NCBI RefSeq assembly: GCF_003391095.1
Contig: NZ_CP031447.1
Coordinates: 2,542,001-2,606,000, forward strand
Direction of reading: 5' to 3'
DNA length: 64,000 nt
Origin: Austwickia chelonae
GTDB taxonomy: Bacteria; Actinomycetota; Actinomycetes; Actinomycetales; Dermatophilaceae
Shown piece by piece: positions 27,654 to 36,039 of this stretch (positions are counted from its first letter, which is position 1; each line of letters begins with the position of its first letter). The notes beneath the pieces were generated by a model. That model did no database searches. It had not been told where the DNA came from and was given only the letters and a program-made list of their open reading frames with translations. Made by a program: the position numbers and the translations under genes.

Positions 27654-28217
27654 TCAGCCCCGCTTCTCCCCGGCATCCGAAAGGCCTTCTCCAGCAAGCT
27701 CCGTGATATCCCACACGAACTCAATGGCTGAAAGGCCGCCCGCTGCGCCCGAAGCCCGCTCCACTCCGGTGCGTCGAGCACCGGTCGCTTCGAGGAAGCG
27801 GATCACCCGGTGACGGTCCGAAAGGATATCGGTGTAGGTCCGGCTGATCCGCTCGGACGAGGCCCAATGCATCATGCCCTCGACGAGCGGGCCGCTCAGC
27901 GACAACCACTCCGAATCGTCGTCGATCCGGTCGATGTACGACTCCCGCAGGTAAGCGATGCGCTCCCCCAGGTCCTCCTCGATGAAGGCCGTGGCCATCG
28001 CCTGCCAGCAGCCGTCCGTGGACTCCACCGCAAGAGTGATTCCCTCGCCATTGGCCCCGGACATGCGCCGCTGCCAGTCCTCACGCGTCCACTCTTCGGG
28101 GTCCTCACCGTGGGTCGGGGGGAACTCGTCAGGTCGGTGGCGGAACATACGCAGCCACAATTGCCGGTACTTCTCCCAGTCGTCCGGTGTTGCACGGACC
28201 AAGCGCGGTGCGGGCAT
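27654..28217 (-). CDS. GNAT-family N-acetyltransferase
   Basis: About 187 residues. The N-terminus LVRATPDDWEKYRQLWLRM is typical of GNAT proteins. The acetyl-CoA region is degenerate (ESYIDRIDDDSEW in the middle of the protein, then GPLVEGMMHWA), and a late FLEATGARRTG corresponds to the usual YEKxGF segment. Substrate unknown. Start at ATG 28217, with GGGAGG 11 bases before it. First gene of a likely operon with treY and treZ. Confidence 0.75.
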   Translation of the reverse strand: MPAPRLVRATPDDWEKYRQLWLRMFRHRPDEFPPTHGEDPEEWTREDWQRRMSGANGEGITLAVESTDGCWQAMATAFIEEDLGERIAYLRESYIDRIDDDSEWLSLSGPLVEGMMHWASSERISRTYTDILSDRHRVIRFLEATGARRTGVERASGAAGGLSAIEFVWDITELAGEGLSDAGEKRG

Positions 28218-28315
28218 GTCGTGACCATACCTCCCCGGAGGCACCGCCAAAACTCATGGCACGCATTTCCCTGCAAAAGGTGGATCTTCTGGGGGGAAAA
28301 GAGACCAGCGAACGC

Positions 28316-30913
28316 CTAAGCGCGCGCGAGATCCGTTGCTCGAATAATGAGTTCGCCAGCCTCATCGCTGCCCTCCAGGTCGACCTCGGCGTAGATCCGC
28401 CAGTCGCGATCGCCTTCAGGATCGTCGAGGATCTGTTCGACCAACCAGCGTCCAGGCTCGCTCTCGGTGTCGACCCTCAGCAGAGCCGGTCCCCGAGCAT
28501 CCGGACCGATCCCGACCACCTCGTCCAGCTCCTGCCCCGAATAGTCCTCCAGCAGCTCCTCGGCGGCATCCGCCCAGTCGTCGGCGTCGAACAGGTCCCC
28601 ATTCGGCCCCGAACGGGCGCTCTCCGCGTCCAGCGCGGCAAGAGCCCCGTACTGTCCCCGGGCCAGCAGTTCCACCCGACGCCACATCGCCGAACGCACC
28701 AAGACCCGGAAAGCCCGCTCGTTCGCGGTGATCGGGCGCGGCCCGGTCACCGATCCGGGACGGACCGGGGCGTCCTCGTCCCGTTCCGGGTCGGTCAGCG
28801 CCTCCCACTCGTCGATCAGCGAGGAGTCGGTCTGTCGAACGACCTCACCGAGCCAGGTGATGACGTCCTCCAACTCCTCGGTCTTGGCACTGTCCGGGAT
28901 CGTCTGGCGCAGCGCGCGATAGGCATCGGTCAGATAACGCAGCACCAACCCCTCGGAGCGAGTCATCTGATAGAAGGCCACGAACTCGCCGAAGGTCATG
29001 GCCCGTTCGAACAGGTCACGGACCACCGACTTCGGCGACAGGTCGTCCTCATCGAGCCAGGGATGGGACTGACGGTAGGTCGCGAAGGCCCCGCTGAGGA
29101 GTTCCTGCAAAGGCTTGGGCCATTCGACCTCCTCCAGCAGCTCCATCCGTTCCTCGTACTCGATGCCGTCGGCCTTCATCTCGGCGACGGCCTCGCCACG
29201 CGCCTTGAACTGCTGGGCGTAGAGCAGCCCCCGGGGGTCGTCCAAGGTGGATTCCACGATGGAGACCATGTCGAGGGCGTACGTGGAGCTCTCCGGGTCG
29301 AGCAACTCGAAAGCTGCCAGCGCGAAGGTCGACAACGGTTGGTTCAAGGCGAAGTGCCGTTGCAGGTCCATCACCACCCGCAGGGTGCGTCCGCTCTCGT
29401 CGGGTTCGGGGAGCCGCTCCACCACACCGGCCTGGAGCAAGGAACGCAGGATGTCGATGGCCCGGCGTTGCAGACGGATCTGCTGCCTGCGCGGCTCGTG
29501 GTTGTCGGTGAGGAGACGACGCATCGCGAAGACCGGGTCGCCCGGACGTTGGATGACATTGAGCACCATCGCGTGGGAGACCCGCATCCGGGGGACCAGC
29601 GGTTCGGGCTCTGCGCCGACCAGACGGGTGAAGGTCTCCTCGCCGTAGTTGACGAAACCCTCCGGGGGTTTCTTCCGCTGGACCTTACGTTGTTTCTTCG
29701 GGTCGTCCCCGGCCTTGAGCAGCGCCCGATGGTTGTCGATCACATGGTCGGGAGCTTGCACGACGACCGACCCGCTGGTGTCGAAGCCTGCGCGCCCGGC
29801 CCGCCCCGCGATCTGGTGGAACTCCCTCGATTTGAGCAGCCGTTGACGGGAGCCGTCGAATTTCGACATTCCGGTGAGGACCACCGTGCGGATGGGCACG
29901 TTGATCCCCACTCCCAGGGTGTCCGTACCGCAGATGACCTTCAACAGGCCTGCCTGCGCCAGGGTCTCCACCAGCCGGCGATATTTGGGCAGCATGCCCG
30001 CGTGATGCACGCCGATACCGTGCTTGACCAGTCTCGACAGCTGCTGACCGAAGCCCTTCCCGAAGCGGAAGGCCCCGATCGTTTCCAGGATGGCGTCCTT
30101 CTCGGCGCGGCTGGTCACATTCAGACTCATCAACGCCTGGGCCCGTTCGAGTGCCGCAGCCTGGGTGAAATGCACCACGTAGGTGGGTGTCTGCCGGGTG
30201 GTGACCAATTCTTCCAAGGTCTCGTGCAGCGGGGTCAGCGCGTAGGAGAAGGTCAACGGGACCGGCCTGGGCGCATCGGCGACCACTGCGGTCTCTCGGC
30301 CGGTGCGCGCGGTCAGATCCTTCCGGAAGAAGGTGACATCGCCCAGAGTGGCACTCATCAGCAGGAACTGGGCTTGGGGAAGTTCGAGCAGCGGCACCTG
30401 CCAGGCCCAGCCCCGGTCAGGTTCTGAATAGAAGTGGAATTCGTCCATGACGATGATCCCCACCGGCAGATCTCGCCCCTCTCGCAGGGCCAGGTTCGCC
30501 AGGATCTCCGCGGTACAGCAGATGATCGGAGCAGATCCGTTGACCGAGGCGTCACCGGTGACCATGCCGACGTTGTCGGCTCCGAACTGCTCGCACAGGT
30601 CGAAGAACTTCTCGCTGACCAGGGCTTTGATGGGTGCCGTGTAGTAGGTGCGCTGCTCTGTCTGGTCGTACCGGGCCAGGCTGAAGAAGTGCGCACCGGT
30701 CGCGACCAGTGACTTGCCCGACCCGGTCGGGGTCGCCAGGATCACATTGCTGCCGGTGACCAGCTCCAGCAGCGCCTCCTCCTGATGCGGGTAAGGGGTG
30801 AGCCCCCGAGCGTCGACCCAATCGGTGAAGGCGGCGAAGACGTCGTCGGGCTGAGGTCCGCTCGCGCTGTCGACTCCGGGCAGGCCGTCGATCCGGTCGT
30901 TGAGATTCATCAT
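28316..30913 (-). CDS. Ski2-like DEAD/DEAH-box helicase with DUF3516 C-terminus
   Basis: 865 residues. Helicase motifs in order: ATPTGSGKS (Walker A, about 59-67), TAPIKALVSEKF, VTGDASVN, MDEFHFY (motif II, DEFH), LMSATLG, then in domain 2 HHAGMLPKYRRLVE, GTDTLGVGINVP and HQIAGRAGRAGFD. The last 400 residues match DUF3516, found on actinobacterial helicases of this type. It acts on nucleic acid, probably RNA, in the cytoplasm. An ATG pair is at 30913/30910. Confidence 0.92.
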   Translation of the reverse strand: MMNLNDRIDGLPGVDSASGPQPDDVFAAFTDWVDARGLTPYPHQEEALLELVTGSNVILATPTGSGKSLVATGAHFFSLARYDQTEQRTYYTAPIKALVSEKFFDLCEQFGADNVGMVTGDASVNGSAPIICCTAEILANLALREGRDLPVGIIVMDEFHFYSEPDRGWAWQVPLLELPQAQFLLMSATLGDVTFFRKDLTARTGRETAVVADAPRPVPLTFSYALTPLHETLEELVTTRQTPTYVVHFTQAAALERAQALMSLNVTSRAEKDAILETIGAFRFGKGFGQQLSRLVKHGIGVHHAGMLPKYRRLVETLAQAGLLKVICGTDTLGVGINVPIRTVVLTGMSKFDGSRQRLLKSREFHQIAGRAGRAGFDTSGSVVVQAPDHVIDNHRALLKAGDDPKKQRKVQRKKPPEGFVNYGEETFTRLVGAEPEPLVPRMRVSHAMVLNVIQRPGDPVFAMRRLLTDNHEPRRQQIRLQRRAIDILRSLLQAGVVERLPEPDESGRTLRVVMDLQRHFALNQPLSTFALAAFELLDPESSTYALDMVSIVESTLDDPRGLLYAQQFKARGEAVAEMKADGIEYEERMELLEEVEWPKPLQELLSGAFATYRQSHPWLDEDDLSPKSVVRDLFERAMTFGEFVAFYQMTRSEGLVLRYLTDAYRALRQTIPDSAKTEELEDVITWLGEVVRQTDSSLIDEWEALTDPERDEDAPVRPGSVTGPRPITANERAFRVLVRSAMWRRVELLARGQYGALAALDAESARSGPNGDLFDADDWADAAEELLEDYSGQELDEVVGIGPDARGPALLRVDTESEPGRWLVEQILDDPEGDRDWRIYAEVDLEGSDEAGELIIRATDLARA

Positions 30914-30977
30914 CGTGGTCCATCCTCTCAGCCCGGACGGGCCGGGAAGACGGACGATACCGGCCGGTAAAACCCGG

Positions 30978-31251
30978 TCACCGCCCCGGGCTGAGCAGCG
31001 CGGCCCGGTCGATGCCGTCCGTGCCGGTCACCGTGGCTGCGATCTGCCCCCACCAGTTGATCTTCGCCATCGACTTCACCCGCACCCCCGCAGGCAACCC
31101 AGGAAGACGCACCGACCGCAGACCCCCCAGAGGCGACCACACAGCCCACCCCTCACCTGCCCGACCCAACACCACCCCGTGATCATTCACATCCACCGGC
31201 GAAAAACCCGATGGCAACGACCCAGGTGCACGACGAACATCCCAACGCACG
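30978..31251. repeat. 274-bp perfect direct repeat, copy 1
   Basis: Identical base for base to 32072-32345 (offset 1094). It runs from the stop codon of the downstream gene into its VRWDVRR segment. Flanks on both sides differ. Confidence 0.97.
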
Positions 31252-32066
31252 CCGACGGTCTCCGTCGCCGCGACGATGCTCCGGCCGTTCGGGGAGACCG
31301 CGACCGAGTTCACCGAACCGGCACCGGCGGGCAGCGGGAGCGGGGTCGCGATGAAACCTTCCGTCACGAAGGCTCCGGCCTGTGCCGACCCATGAGTGTC
31401 CAACAACTGACCGACGACGGTGCCATCTGCGGCGATGTCCGTCCCCACCACCGGCCAGGAACGGGCCTGCACGTCGAGTAGACGGATCCCCGAGCGAACG
31501 GTGGCAGTCGTCTCCTCACCGTTCTCGGCGTAGACCCGTTCGCGGAGCAAGGCTTCACCCCGGTCGCTCACGGCTACAGGCACCACTGCACCCGACCAGT
31601 AGGGCTTCTCGTGGATGACTCGCGGGTCGGAGGCAACCGAGGACCAGACGGACACAGCGGTGAACGGGGCCTGCCCTCCTGGATAAGTACAGCGTCCTTC
31701 GCCGACAACGGCACCCGACGTGGCGATCCCTATCGGGCGGTCTGCGTACGCCCGACTGACCGGACCGCATCCGGTGGCTTTCTGGGAGAGCATCCTGCGT
31801 CGCCCGAAGACGTCTCCGACGAAATCCTTCCGATCAGTGGCCTCTGGCCCCTGCCGGGCCAGGATCCGGCCCAGAGAGTCCACGTCGACACCTTCGAAAG
31901 CGCCCTCGCCCGCCGGACTCGGTTGAACGACGGCGCGATAGTCCACCGTCCCCGTCACCTCGGCATTCGGCGTCCGCTCGACGGATTGCGCCTGGGCGGG
32001 CGGCAAGGGTGCGACGAGTGCGCAGGCCACGAGAACTACCCATGCAGGCTTGTTCGTTCCGGTCAT
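30978..32066 (-). CDS. Secreted HAF-repeat-like protein, downstream copy
   Basis: 362 residues. A signal peptide runs to about residue 26 (PPAQAQ). The mature part holds repeats of the kind FEGVDVDSLGRILA, SGAVVGEGRC, DGTVVGQLLDT and VDVNDHGVVLGRAG, alternating with W-containing strands. This resembles HAF-type extracellular repeats and probably a beta-propeller (inference). Its last 90 residues are identical to those of the upstream paralogue, while the N-terminal 270 residues differ widely. ATG 32066 is five bases after the paralogue's stop. Function unknown. Confidence 0.85.
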   Translation of the reverse strand: MTGTNKPAWVVLVACALVAPLPPAQAQSVERTPNAEVTGTVDYRAVVQPSPAGEGAFEGVDVDSLGRILARQGPEATDRKDFVGDVFGRRRMLSQKATGCGPVSRAYADRPIGIATSGAVVGEGRCTYPGGQAPFTAVSVWSSVASDPRVIHEKPYWSGAVVPVAVSDRGEALLRERVYAENGEETTATVRSGIRLLDVQARSWPVVGTDIAADGTVVGQLLDTHGSAQAGAFVTEGFIATPLPLPAGAGSVNSVAVSPNGRSIVAATETVGVRWDVRRAPGSLPSGFSPVDVNDHGVVLGRAGEGWAVWSPLGGLRSVRLPGLPAGVRVKSMAKINWWGQIAATVTGTDGIDRAALLSPGR

Positions 32067-32071
32067 CGTCC

Positions 32072-32345
32072 TCACCGCCCCGGGCTGAGCAGCGCGGCCC
32101 GGTCGATGCCGTCCGTGCCGGTCACCGTGGCTGCGATCTGCCCCCACCAGTTGATCTTCGCCATCGACTTCACCCGCACCCCCGCAGGCAACCCAGGAAG
32201 ACGCACCGACCGCAGACCCCCCAGAGGCGACCACACAGCCCACCCCTCACCTGCCCGACCCAACACCACCCCGTGATCATTCACATCCACCGGCGAAAAA
32301 CCCGATGGCAACGACCCAGGTGCACGACGAACATCCCAACGCACG
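32072..32345. repeat. 274-bp perfect direct repeat, copy 2
   Basis: Identical to 30978-31251. It starts at the stop codon of the upstream gene and encodes its last 90 residues. Perfect identity also at silent sites indicates recent duplication or gene conversion. Confidence 0.97.
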
Positions 32346-33181
32346 GCGTGGGGTCCGAACCCGCCGACGATCCACCGGGCATTCGGAGAGACTGCGACGG
32401 CCCCGGCGTCCGCGCTGGGGCTCTCCACCCCCGGCGGCGCGACCAGGGGGACAGCGGTACTTCCCCGGGTCGCGAAGGGAACTCCTCGTTCTGGGAAGGT
32501 CTCGGTGACCAGTCGGCCGACTACGGTGCCGTCCTCGGCGAGGTCATTGCCGATCACGCTCCAGGCCTTTCCTCGGGCGTCGACCAGCCGGGTACCTCCC
32601 CGTTCGGTGACCCGGTCCATCGGCTCGAGAGTGACCCCTTCGAGCCGGATCAGGACCTCCCCTGCCGTGTTCGTCGCCACCACCGTCAACGGGCCACCCA
32701 TCACAAGACCGTGTTGGGTGAGGGCGGGAGCTGCCTTCGCTGAGGACCAGCGGGTGATCGCCCAGTTACCTGCGCGCGGGTGGTAGATGGTGCATTGCCC
32801 TTCGCCGACGACCTGACCCCGGGCGTCGATGAAGCGTGCACGCCCTGCGTCTGGCCAGAGTTCCTGGGCGCAGCCAGTGGCCTCGCGACTCAGCCAGGTC
32901 GTCCTTCCGAAAGAGTCGCCGATGAAGTCCTGGCGGTCGTGAGGTAGCTGGCTGGCGACCAGCTGCCCCAGGTCGTTCACATCCATGCCCTCGTAGGCGC
33001 CGTTCGCCGCGGGGGTCTGGAAGATCATTGCGCGGTAACTGATCTCGCGGGACACCTGTCCGGAGAACACTTCAGACGATCCGGCGGATGCTCCTTGAGC
33101 AGGCGGAGTTCCCACCCCGACGGCGAGAGCCGCGGCCGCGGCGAGCGCGGAGACGAGCAGGGTCGGACGAATTTTCCTCAT
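32072..33181 (-). CDS. Secreted HAF-repeat-like protein, upstream copy
   Basis: 369 residues with a clear signal peptide (MRKIRPTLLVSALAAAAAL, cleavage near AQGAS). Repeats such as YEGMDVNDLGQLVAS, ARGQVVGEGQC and EDGTVVGRLV align with the downstream copy. Residues about 280-369 are identical to the downstream protein, including all silent positions. Two conserved Cys (ATGC and GQC) suggest a disulfide in both proteins. The two genes form an operon. Function unknown; an extracellular or surface role is likely. Confidence 0.87.
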   Translation of the reverse strand: MRKIRPTLLVSALAAAAALAVGVGTPPAQGASAGSSEVFSGQVSREISYRAMIFQTPAANGAYEGMDVNDLGQLVASQLPHDRQDFIGDSFGRTTWLSREATGCAQELWPDAGRARFIDARGQVVGEGQCTIYHPRAGNWAITRWSSAKAAPALTQHGLVMGGPLTVVATNTAGEVLIRLEGVTLEPMDRVTERGGTRLVDARGKAWSVIGNDLAEDGTVVGRLVTETFPERGVPFATRGSTAVPLVAPPGVESPSADAGAVAVSPNARWIVGGFGPHAVRWDVRRAPGSLPSGFSPVDVNDHGVVLGRAGEGWAVWSPLGGLRSVRLPGLPAGVRVKSMAKINWWGQIAATVTGTDGIDRAALLSPGR

Positions 33182-33301
33182 GAGCGGATTCCCCCTCCGC
33201 GCGAGTGACGGGCCATCCCCCGGCCCCTACGTCGGAGAACGTTACTCCGGCAAAGGCACCGTGGGTAGGGGGCTTCCGGGTGAGGAGGAGTCCTCAGCCG
33301 A

Positions 33302-34153
33302 TCAGGCGGAGAAGACGATGGTGGTGGAGCCGCGCATCATCACCCGGTCCTCGATGTGGGCGCGCACGGCAGAGGCCAGGACACGCCGTTCGATGTCACG
33401 TCCCTTGCGGACCAGGGTCTCCGGCCCGTCGCGGTGGGTCACCGGCGCGACGTCCTGGGCGATGATCGGGCCCTCGTCGAGGTCGGCGGTGACGTAGTGG
33501 GCGGTGGCTCCGATGAGTTTCACCCCGCGCTCGTAGGCCTGGTGGTAAGGCTTGGCGCCTTTGAACCCGGGCAGGAAGCTGTGGTGGATGTTGATGCATC
33601 GTCCGGACAGGGCGGCGGCGAACTCCTCGGAGAGGATCTGCATGTACCGGGCGAGGACGACCAGGTCGACCTGTTCTCCTTCGATGATGCGCAGGATCTG
33701 CGCTTCCTGCTCGGGTTTGGTCTCCTTGGTGACCGGCAGGTGGTGGAAGGGGATGTCGCCGAGGTCGCCGTAGGTCTCTCGAGGGTGGTTGCTGACGATG
33801 CCGACCACTTCCATGGCGAGTTCACCGATACGTACCCGGTAGAGCAGGTCGGCCAGGCAGTGGTCGGTCTTGGAGGCCAGTAGGAGGACTCGTTGGCGGC
33901 GTCCGGAGGCCCGGAACTTCCATTCGGCGCCCAGTGAGGAGAGCACCGGGGACAGCGCGGTGCGGAAGCCTTCCTCGCCCAGGTCGGCGCGCACCGGGGT
34001 GAAGGTCATCCGCGCGAAGAAGCGGCCGGTGCGACGGTCGTCGAACTGTTGCCCGTCGGTGATGTCGCAACCCAGCTGGGTGAGGGTGGTGGTGACGGCG
34101 GCGACGATGCCGGGGTGGTTCTCGCAGGAGAAGGTCAGGATGTACGCGGTCAC
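33302..34153 (-). CDS. purU: Formyltetrahydrofolate deformylase PurU
   Basis: 283 residues. It hydrolyses 10-formyl-THF to formate and THF, balancing one-carbon units. An N-terminal ACT domain (ILTFSCENHPGIVAAV) is followed by the formyltransferase-like domain with catalytic Asn and His in INIHHSFLPGF and Asp in AHYVTADLDEGPII. GTG start at 34153. No riboswitch was recognised upstream. It follows ilvA on the same strand after 142 bases. Confidence 0.96.
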   Translation of the reverse strand: MTAYILTFSCENHPGIVAAVTTTLTQLGCDITDGQQFDDRRTGRFFARMTFTPVRADLGEEGFRTALSPVLSSLGAEWKFRASGRRQRVLLLASKTDHCLADLLYRVRIGELAMEVVGIVSNHPRETYGDLGDIPFHHLPVTKETKPEQEAQILRIIEGEQVDLVVLARYMQILSEEFAAALSGRCINIHHSFLPGFKGAKPYHQAYERGVKLIGATAHYVTADLDEGPIIAQDVAPVTHRDGPETLVRKGRDIERRVLASAVRAHIEDRVMMRGSTTIVFSA

Positions 34154-34295
34154 GGGGCCAGCCTTCGCAGGGGACGATGTCGGTCACGGAAGAAAGATCA
34201 GGGCGGAAGATTAACGTCTGCCGTCGGTGTCCGCTCTGGGAGTTCATGCCGCTCACTGGGCGGGTTCACATGGCGGATGTCCTTTCCCGGCGGGT

Positions 34296-35549
34296 TCAGA
34301 CGAGGAAACGGTAGGCGGGGCTGTCGGCGGGGATTCGCTCGGCGACCATCCGGGAGGCAGCCATTCGTCCGAGGAGTCCGTCGAGGTCGTCGGGGTTGCC
34401 CAGCTCGATACCGACCAGCGCCGGGCCGGTCTCCCGGTTGGATCGTTTGACGTATTCGAAGAGCGCGATGTCGTCGTCGGGGCCCAGGACGTCCTCGACG
34501 AAACGACGCAGCGCACCGGGCTCCTGGGGGAAGTTCACCAGGAAGTAGTGCTTGCGTCCTTCGTCGATCAGGGATCTCTCCAGCACTTCGGCGTAGCGGG
34601 AGACGTCGTTGTTCCCTCCGGAGAGGACGACGACGATGCGGCTTCCTGGGGTGATGTCGATCTGATCGAGCAGCGCCGCCGAGGCGAGTGCCCCCGCAGG
34701 CTCGGCGATGATGCCTTCGGTCTGGTAGAGCTCGAGCATCTCGGTGCAGATCCGCCCTTCGGTGACGGCGACCAGGTCGACGTCCAATGAACGGGTCGCC
34801 GCGTAGGTGAGATCACCGACCCTGCGGACGGCGGCGCCGTCGACGAAGGTCTCCAGGTCGGCGAGGGTGATGGGCCCGTCGGCGTCGAAGGCGGCGCGCA
34901 TGGAGGCGGCTCCGGCAGGTTCGGCGCCGATGACGGTGACCCCAGGGTGTCGGCGGCGGAGCCAGGTGGCGCAGCCGGCGAGCATCCCGCCACCGCCCAC
35001 GGGGACGACGAGCAGGTCGGGCGGGCCGCCGAGTTGTTGGACAACCTCGACGGCGAGGGTGCCTTGCCCGGCGATGGTGTCGGTGTGGTCGAAGGCCGGG
35101 ACGAGGACGGCGCCGCTGTCGCGGGCGTCGGTGCGGGCTGCGGCGTAGGCGTCGTCGTAGGCGTCGCCGCCGACGATGAGGTCGATCTTCCCAGCGCCGA
35201 TGGCGCAGATCCGGTCTCGCTTCTGCCGGGGTGTGGTCCGGGGGACGTAGATCCGGCCGTGGAGCCCCAGTTCGGCGCAGGCGAAGGCGACGCCCTGGGC
35301 GTGGTTCCCTGCGCTGGCGCAGACGACTCCTCGGGCGTGTTCGGCCGGGTCGAGTTGGGCGATCAGGTTGTAGGCGCCACGAACCTTGTAACTGCGGACG
35401 GGTTGGAGGTCTTCGCGTTTGACCCAGACCTCTGCTCCGGTGCGCTCGCTCAGCCGAGAGCTGTGCATGAGTGGGGTTTCGTGCACGATGCCGCGCAGGC
35501 GCACATAGGCTGCTTCGACGTCCAGGGCGGTGGGCAGCTGCATCGTCAT
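34296..35549 (-). CDS. ilvA: Threonine ammonia-lyase IlvA
   Basis: 417 residues, PLP-dependent, first step of isoleucine synthesis. PLP lysine in VRSYKVRGAYN (about 52-62), then SAGNHAQG and the phosphate-binding VGGGGML. The C-terminal ACT-like regulatory region (HYFLVNFPQEPGALRRF) marks the actinobacterial IlvA form with feedback control. An ATG at 35549 and a second two codons on are both possible starts. Confidence 0.95.
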   Translation of the reverse strand: MTMQLPTALDVEAAYVRLRGIVHETPLMHSSRLSERTGAEVWVKREDLQPVRSYKVRGAYNLIAQLDPAEHARGVVCASAGNHAQGVAFACAELGLHGRIYVPRTTPRQKRDRICAIGAGKIDLIVGGDAYDDAYAAARTDARDSGAVLVPAFDHTDTIAGQGTLAVEVVQQLGGPPDLLVVPVGGGGMLAGCATWLRRRHPGVTVIGAEPAGAASMRAAFDADGPITLADLETFVDGAAVRRVGDLTYAATRSLDVDLVAVTEGRICTEMLELYQTEGIIAEPAGALASAALLDQIDITPGSRIVVVLSGGNNDVSRYAEVLERSLIDEGRKHYFLVNFPQEPGALRRFVEDVLGPDDDIALFEYVKRSNRETGPALVGIELGNPDDLDGLLGRMAASRMVAERIPADSPAYRFLV

Positions 35550-35772
35550 TCAGTCATTATTCCCCAGGCATCCCCGCGAAAGCGACCACGATCCGGGATG
35601 ATGATCTCATTTTTCTAAGTGAATCGGCGGAATCCTCGATGTCGGGAGCTCCTCAGAGTGTTTTCTTCGGGGGTCGTGGACACAGCACCCTTGCGCGTGC
35701 CCTACTCTGGACCGGTGCACTCTCGATCCGAGAGGGTTCTGAGTGCACAGGTACGTGTCCTCCGATGCGTAC

Positions 35773-35845
35773 GGGCCTTTAGCTCAGTTGGCAGAGCAGC
35801 GGACTTTTAATCCGAAGCGCGCGGGTTCGAGCCCCGCAGGGCCCA
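35773..35845 (+). tRNA. tRNA-Lys (TTT)
   Basis: A 73-nt cloverleaf: acceptor GGGCCTT with AGGGCCC, D arm GCTC/GAGC, anticodon loop CTTTTAA (anticodon TTT), T arm GCGGG-TTCGAGC-CCCGC. CCA is not encoded. The top pair next to position 26 is a G-A mismatch. Confidence 0.96.
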
Positions 35846-36039
35846 CTCACTTTCTTCGCCTGAGCCGCTTTGCCTTCTCGTCCTCCTTCGACATCTCAGC
35901 AGAGGCGGGACCCGCCCTTTCGGCCAGGGGCCGACTCACAGGGGCCGAACAAGCCGCAGCACACTCCCGACTAAGCTGCCTGACAGACGCCACACCCGTT
36001 CCAGCGCAACGACTGTCGCTTCGAAGAAGGTGCCGCACC

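Noticed and set aside
28187-30427. A 746-codon plus-strand frame
   Set aside because: Antisense to the Ski2-like helicase; no recognisable domain and unlikely composition.
34154-34295. Possible THF riboswitch before purU
   Set aside because: No match to the conserved THF riboswitch segments was visible.
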